This document shows, piece after piece, positions 59,048-64,000 of a DNA stretch of 64,000 nt. The notes under the pieces are model-generated. The model was not told the origin of the DNA. It searched no databases and saw nothing but the letters and a program-made list of their open reading frames with translations. A program made the position numbers and the translations under genes. How positions within the stretch are numbered: the first letter of the stretch is position 1; each line of letters opens with the position of its first letter. This DNA is from Lasiosphaeria ovina (taxonomy: Eukaryota > Ascomycota > Sordariomycetes > Sordariales > Lasiosphaeriaceae), in contig JAULSN010000004.1 in assembly GCA_033439765.1 (NCBI GenBank), forward strand, positions 3,358,001 through 3,422,000, given 5' to 3'.

Positions 59048-60689
59048 ATGGAGAAGAGCCCGATCATCACCAACACCGCCACCGTGGCTGGGGGCGGCCG
59101 CGATGGCACCGGAGACGTCAGTTCCGCTCCTCCACGCCGCGGGAGGACCTCTCGGGCCGCGAGGATCTCCCTCCTGGTGGTGCTCTTCTATTTCATCGTG
59201 GGATGGCTCTTCCAACCAGTGATGCGCGCTGTCGCCCTCCGGCAGCTCCGCCAGGCACAGGAAGGGCATTGCACCAAAGGACCCCAGAGCATCGAGCAAC
59301 GCGTCAAGCGGATCCTCACTGGCACTCCCTTGATCGGTAACTACAGCTCCCACCTCTCCTTACCCTCCTACCATCCACCGCCTGTAGGCGGGGGATGTCT
59401 CCCACAAGAGGTGCTTCTTCTAAGTCACCTGCATTCATTCATTAGATGGTCACAATGACCTAGCCATACTCATCAGGTTTGGCTACAACAACCACATCTA
59501 CGATGAGAAGTTCGCCGGCCCTTTTGAGCAAGGCGGGTTCCCTTCGCACGTCGATTTGCCCCGGCTGCGGGCCGGCATGAACGGCGGCGCCTTTTGGAGT
59601 GTGTTCTGGCCGTGCCCCGAGAATGGGACGGATTTCTCGGACGGGAACTATGCCTCGAGTTAGTCATTCATCATTGCCGCCTATTGTTGTTCGCCCTTTT
59701 ACACCAACCTCACCAAAGTGCTCCTTGAACTAAACCACAGTGTCCCGCTCGCAGGCGTCGCGGCCACGATCCAGCAGATCGACGTCATGAACCGGCTCAA
59801 GGAAGCCTACCCCAATAACTTCTCGCCCACACTGGACAGCAGCTCGGCCATGAAAGCCTTCAAGAAGGGCCAGCTGATCTCGCCTTTGGGGGTTGAGGGT
59901 CTGCACCAGATCGGCAACTCGGTCGCCAACCTGCGCTCCTTCTACAACCTCGGCGTCCGCTACTCGACGCTCACGCACAACTGTCACAACAAGTACACTG
60001 ATGCTGCTCTGTTGGAGAATCCCCTCCGCAAGGCACCTCCGCTCTGGGGCGGCGTCAGTCCGGAGGGCCGGCAGCTCATCAACGAGATGAACCGGATCGG
60101 CATGATCGTCGACCTGTCCCACACGAGCGTCAACACCATGGTCGACGTCCTGGGCTCGGGCCGGGACGGGTGGGCCGGGAGCAAGGCGCCCGTCATCTAC
60201 TCGCATTCGAGCGCCTTCAGCATCTGCCCGCACCCGCGCAACGTGCCGGACCACGTCCTCGAGCTGGTGAAGCAGCGGCGCTCGCTGGTCATGGTCAACT
60301 TCGCCCCCGACTTTGTCTCGTGCATCGCCGCGGACCGCGCCGACGGCTTGCCCGACTTCTACCCGCCCAACTCCACCCTGTCCCACGTGGTGACGCACAT
60401 CCTGCACATTGGCAACCTCATCGGCTTCGACCACGTCGGGCTCGGGAGCGACTTTGACGGAATACCCAACACCCCGAAGGGGCTGGACGACGTCTCCCGC
60501 TACCCCGATCTCGTCGCCGAGATGCTGAGGCGAGGGGTGAGCGACGGCGACGCGGCCAAGGTGGTGGGCGGCAACCTGCTCCGCGTCTGGAAAGAGGTCG
60601 ATGCCGTGGCTGCCCAGCTGCAGAAAGCCGGCGAGCCGGTGCTCGAAGACGATCTGCCGAGCCTCCGTCTCCCCTCAAGCTTTGTATAG
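59048..60689 (+). CDS. Membrane-anchored zinc dipeptidase (peptidase family M19)
   Basis: Exons 59048-59336, 59446-59658 and 59755-60689 encode 478 aa. M19 enzymes (renal or membrane dipeptidase) cleave dipeptides with two zinc ions. Metal ligands are visible in order: H99 and D101 in DGHNDL (the Asp codon is split by the first intron), E215 in LGVEGLHQIGNS, H290 in DLSHTS, and H318 in YSHSSA; the late GSDFDGIPNTPKGL block is also typical. An N-terminal helix (about residues 40-57) after a polar, Arg-rich leader suggests a type II membrane protein with the catalytic domain in the lumen or outside. The second acceptor was placed at GCAG (59754) because the nearer CAG puts the conserved QQIDVMNRL block out of frame. 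Substrate is not predictable. Confidence 0.9.
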
Positions 60690-61088
60690 ACGGGTACCCG
60701 TTTTGGAGCGTGACGGGGCTTCAAGTGAACATGTGCAACGGGTACTTTCTTTTGTATAGTTTCTTTCCGATACTGTATGATATACATTGAATGCCAAACA
60801 CGGCAATGCGAGAGCTCTTGCAAACCACCGAGGCCATCTGCTAGGAAATAGTAAAGGCCTAGTAAGTTATTGTTCAATGGATGAAGCGCCTTGCCCAAGG
60901 GCATTGAGTTTGTGCGCGGCTTCCTGCGGCGTCCATGGGCCGGCCCTCCGTGGTCCTCCGGGGGGAAAAGCATTGTCTTACTCCCCCATTCCGCTCTCTC
61001 TCTAACAACCGACCGCACTGCCTCGGCAAATATCCGGAAAGCACGGAAGAGAAAAGGAGGGAGAAAAATAAACCAAAGAGTCTTCTTC
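60690..61088. other. Short spacer between convergent genes
   Basis: 3' flanks of the dipeptidase and of the ribosomal-protein gene; nothing further seen. Confidence 0.65.
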
Positions 61089-61589
61089 TCAGCCCCTCCG
61101 CTCGATCTTGTTGAGCTTCCTAGCGTTTGAGATCTGGTTCCGCGTCTGCTGGCCGCGCACGGGGAGGCCCATAGCGTGGCGGCGGCCGCGGTACGTGCCG
61201 ATGTCGCGCAGGCGCTTGATGTTGTCGAGCACGATCTTGCGGGCCTCGTTCTCGATGGTCATGGTCGACAGCTCGGCCGTCAGCGCCGTCACCGTCTTGG
61301 GCGCTAGCGTGCCGACCTTGGCCCGCGCGTGGATGTAGTACTTGGCCATGACGCGCGCCGACGTCTGCGGCCCCAGCGCGTAGAACGACTCGAGCGCCTT
61401 CTTAACCAGCTTGTTCTCGTTGAAGTTGACTCCCAGGATGAAGACCTGAAAAAATCCCCCGCAGTGTTAGCGAGACTAGTGTGTGTGTGTGTGTGTATGT
61501 GTGTGTGCAAGCTACCAAATGGTGTGTGCCAAGGAGGGATGGGGGATGGTGATGGTGATTGTGATGGGGGGAGGAAGGGACATTACCAT
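61089..61589 (-). CDS. SWS2: Mitochondrial small-subunit ribosomal protein uS13m
   Basis: Exons 61589-61587 (the ATG alone) and 61445-61089 encode 119 aa. uS13m sits in the head of the mitochondrial small ribosomal subunit and contacts tRNA and the large subunit. The sequence shows the S13 pattern: VFILGVNFNENKLVKKALESFYALG, helix-turn-helix region, DIGTYRGRRHAMGLPVRGQQTRNQISNARK with the RG-RH and RGQ-TR motifs. Most S13 proteins begin with one or two residues before this opening, so the splice from ATG to GTC TTC gives MVFILGVNF. The 141-nt intron starts GTAATG, a weaker donor. An internal start at 61349 (MAKYYIHAR) would remove the first conserved helix and is unlikely. Confidence 0.9.
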
Positions 61590-62044
61590 GTTGTCTTGCT
61601 AGTCCCAGTCGGGTCGGAGAAATCTTTCAATATATCACCTGGCGTCCAAGAGCATGTCTGGGGGCCTCCCGCAATGTGCTTTGCGAAAAGGCCGGGAGTC
61701 GCGACGGATGTGGTTTGTGTCTCGCGGCAGGAATCCTTCCAGTTCTCGAGACGGCCTCGGAAGCTGCCAATTGACAAGCCAAGGTTTGCCGATGAAAATC
61801 CGGGCGAGGCCGTTGGGGCTGCCGGGCTGCACCAGCTGTTATGATTGAGTTGCCGGCTGGCATTCATGTGGGGTCCCGCCAAAAGCTTAAGTTCACAGGT
61901 GCGCCTGTACCTGGAACCCTGGGACCCAACTCAAATCTACAACCAGGTTATCGACCACCTCAAAGTCAGCCAAGGGAAGGACCGAGATACGTAATTCACA
62001 CGCTTGTGTGACTCTGATCCCAAACACACAAACCCGATGAGATC
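61590..62044. promoter_or_regulatory. Shared spacer between divergent uS13m and METTL25-like genes
   Basis: About 450 bp separates the two start codons, so both promoters probably lie here. No recognisable elements beyond local CT-rich DNA. Confidence 0.5.
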
Positions 62045-63898
62045 ATGAACGACTTCTCCACGAGGCCAGCCAGGCCGCTTCCATTCTCTGACGAGTTTGC
62101 TTCTGCGGATGAGTACGTTGACAGCCTGCTGCACTTCGCCGCGAATTCGGAGCTGTTCCAATTTCTCTGTGGCGGCGTCCACATCCTGGACTTCTTCACC
62201 GGCGAGCCTGGTCTGTTTATTTCGGCCGTGCCCCCAGAATGGCAGCCCTTTCTCCTCGAGTATGAGCCCATGGAGCTCATGGATCTCCTAATGCGGGACG
62301 ACCTGGCCGAGGCCTCGCAGCGGAGCGGCTCGAGGGCCCCGCCCGAGAGTCTCCTGCGCTATGTCAAGGACGTCCGCCGCCTCTCCCTGCGGCGCTCGTT
62401 CCGCCCGGACAAGCCGAGGCTGTCTGTCCTTCCCCGGTCTGTGGCTCTCGGCATGAAGACCAAAAAGGTTCACGAAGTCACCCATTTTGCCGGCTACATC
62501 GACAGGCTCGCCGACCACGTCGCCCGCGTCTCGGGCAAGCCCTTGACTCACCTTGTAGACTTTGGGAGCGGCCAGAACTACCTTGGCCGCACCCTGGCCA
62601 GTCCTCCCTACAACCGGCATATAGTTGCCGTCGAGAGCAAGGAGGCTAACATGGCAGGCGCCAAGGACCTCGACATCCTGTCCGGGCTCGCAGAGCGCGA
62701 GAAGCGCGTGCGCAACAAGAAGCTCTACCATCGGATTGCCGAGTCTGTCGATCCGTCGCTGCGCAACGACGAGGAGGCTCTCAAGTGCGCCGCAAAAGCC
62801 CTCGGCGTGACAGACGACGAAATTGCCACCATTGACCTCAGATCTAGAAAGGAGCTCCAGGCCATATACACAGCCGAAGAGGGAAAAGGCTCCATCGACT
62901 ATGTCGTCGGCCGCCTGGAGCACGCTGATCTGGCAGACGTGATATCGCAACTACCCATCAACGAGGCCGCGCTCAAGTCCGAGAATCTCCGCATGATGGC
63001 CGTATCCATCCACTCGTGCGGCAACCTGTCACACTACGGCATCCGGTCAATGGTCTCGAATCCGTCCATCCAGGCCGTCGCTATCGTAGGCTGCTGCTAC
63101 AACCTTCTGACTGAGAAGCTGGGGCCGCCGTCGTACAAGCCTCCATTCAGCCGGCCAACTCTCCAACCCATCAATGCACGCGTCGCCCGGGAGTCGGAGA
63201 AGCGTGACCCCCAAGGCTTCCCCATGAGCGAGCGTCTCTCGACGTATAACGAGCGGGGGATCCGGCTGAACATAACAGCGAGGATGATGGCCTGCCAGGC
63301 GCCTGGAAACTGGACCGAGCAAGACAGCGACGGCTTTTTCACTCGGCATTTTTATCGCGCCGTCCTGCAAAAGATATTCCTCGATAAGGGTGTCATCACT
63401 CGAGTTTACCACACTAATGAGCCTGGTGCTGGTGCTGGTGCTGGTGCTGGTGCTGGTGCTGGTGCTGGTGCTGGCGCTGGTGCTGAGGGTAGCGGTGCGG
63501 AGAGCCCGTTCAACTCTAGCACCAACCCGGTTATCATCGGCTCCCTTCGCAAGCAGTGTTACTCTTCCTTTGTGGCCTATATCCGAGGGGCGATAGCAAA
63601 GTTGACAACTAACGCTGACTTTGGCCAATACAGTCAGGTAATTAGGGACAAGATAGGCGATATCACGGATGAAGAGATCGCAGAGTACGAAGAAAAACAC
63701 CGATACCGTAAGAAGGAGCTCAGCGCCGTATGGAGCCTGATGGCCTTCAGCGCGTGCGTGGTTGAGTCACTTATCGTCACAGATCGCTGGCTGTTTCTTA
63801 GAGAACACTCCGATATCGTCCGCGACTGCTGGGTGGAGACCGTGTTCGATTACCGAGAGAGCCCGCGCAACCTAGTCGTCGTCGGCATAAAGAGATAA
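62045..63898 (+). CDS. METTL25/RRNAD1-like methyltransferase-domain protein
   Basis: Single exon, 617 aa. Recognisable blocks of this family: MKTKKVHEVTHFAGYID, the SAM-binding motif HLVDFGSGQNYLGRTL (about residues 169-184), VAVESKEANMAGAKDLD, MAVSIHSCGNLSHYGIR, VAIVGCCYNLLTEK, GFPMSERLS, ARMMACQAP and a C-terminal HRYRKKELSAVWSLMAFSACVVESLIVTDRW block with ESPRNLVVVGIKR. These match eukaryotic METTL25/RRNAD1 proteins, whose substrate is not firmly known to me. Residues about 460-481 are an uninterrupted Gly-Ala repeat encoded by GCTGGT units, placed between the conserved HFYRAVLQKIF and GSLRKQCYSSFVAYIRGA blocks. No intron is needed. Confidence 0.88.
   Translation: MNDFSTRPARPLPFSDEFASADEYVDSLLHFAANSELFQFLCGGVHILDFFTGEPGLFISAVPPEWQPFLLEYEPMELMDLLMRDDLAEASQRSGSRAPPESLLRYVKDVRRLSLRRSFRPDKPRLSVLPRSVALGMKTKKVHEVTHFAGYIDRLADHVARVSGKPLTHLVDFGSGQNYLGRTLASPPYNRHIVAVESKEANMAGAKDLDILSGLAEREKRVRNKKLYHRIAESVDPSLRNDEEALKCAAKALGVTDDEIATIDLRSRKELQAIYTAEEGKGSIDYVVGRLEHADLADVISQLPINEAALKSENLRMMAVSIHSCGNLSHYGIRSMVSNPSIQAVAIVGCCYNLLTEKLGPPSYKPPFSRPTLQPINARVARESEKRDPQGFPMSERLSTYNERGIRLNITARMMACQAPGNWTEQDSDGFFTRHFYRAVLQKIFLDKGVITRVYHTNEPGAGAGAGAGAGAGAGAGAGAEGSGAESPFNSSTNPVIIGSLRKQCYSSFVAYIRGAIAKLTTNADFGQYSQVIRDKIGDITDEEIAEYEEKHRYRKKELSAVWSLMAFSACVVESLIVTDRWLFLREHSDIVRDCWVETVFDYRESPRNLVVVGIKR
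63421..63486 (+). repeat. GGTGCT hexanucleotide array encoding Gly-Ala
   Basis: About ten perfect or near-perfect hexamers inside the METTL25-like gene, coding for an alternating Gly-Ala tract. Confidence 0.95.
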
Positions 63899-64000
63899 GG
63901 AGGTAGCTGGGCGAAATAGACCACAACGTCGGAAAACGTCTCCTGCAGCCGCGGGCCTGGATCGGATCCCGCCCCCGGATCTCGCTTGCGAAGTGTGCCT

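Noticed and set aside
59741..59754. Nearer splice acceptor (CCACAG) for dipeptidase exon 3
   Set aside because: It puts the conserved AATIQQIDVMNRL block out of frame; the acceptor 14 bases downstream restores it.
1..64000. CRISPR arrays, phage, operons or bacterial ribosome-binding sites
   Set aside because: The window is clearly fungal nuclear DNA with spliceosomal introns; the repeats seen are simple sequence repeats without spacers.

Overview
The window is nuclear DNA of a filamentous ascomycete (Pezizomycotina), most likely a Sordariomycete. Coding exons are GC-rich. Introns are mostly 46-150 nt with GTRNGT donors and a CTAAC/CTGAC branch site about 10-20 nt before the acceptor. Genes are separated by long AT-richer spacers carrying short TACGGAGTA-type palindromes, and the one tRNA carries an intron. 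I see no prophage, CRISPR array or operon. I reconstructed splice sites by eye; every multi-exon model given here keeps an open frame whose total coding length is a multiple of three.

Layout. 1-3848: no convincing gene. 3849-7464 (+): Nta1-type N-terminal amidase with a very long disordered tail. 9815-10832 (+): Uma2/PD-(D/E)XK-like protein of a type often scattered through fungal genomes. 13083-14830 and 25977-27673 (both +): two diverged paralogues, cysteine-rich ectodomain plus one membrane helix plus disordered tail. Between them lie Cbf5 (16082-17863 +), a secreted GH43 glycosidase (20757-21779 +) and an intron-containing tRNA-Leu(AAG) (22211-22349 +). 29106-41276 is a run of minus-strand genes: the Sac3 mRNA-export scaffold, a Trm140/METTL2-type tRNA m3C methyltransferase, and the glutamine-dependent NAD+ synthetase Qns1. 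Qns1 diverges from COQ10 (42191-43192 +). 44165-46843 (-): coiled-coil protein with a ubiquitin-like domain. Then EMC2 (51400-52565 -), an F-BAR/DEP/RhoGAP protein of the Rgd2 type (54596-57369 -), a membrane-anchored M19 dipeptidase (59048-60689 +), mitoribosomal protein uS13m (61089-61589 -) and a METTL25-like methyltransferase (62045-63898 +).

Most genes are single-copy housekeeping genes: RNA modification and export (Cbf5, Trm140-like, Sac3), mitochondria and cofactors (Qns1, Coq10, uS13m), ER membrane biogenesis (EMC2) and Rho signalling. No biosynthetic cluster or shared pathway links the neighbours.

The most unusual structure is the Qns1 gene. It needs about 24 exons, including a 5-nt exon, 15- and 18-nt exons, and one junction that fits only if a single nucleotide is included as an exon (or a rarer alternative holds). 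Two other genes have their start codon nearly or completely isolated on its own exon. The second point of interest is the pair of related membrane proteins 11 kb apart.
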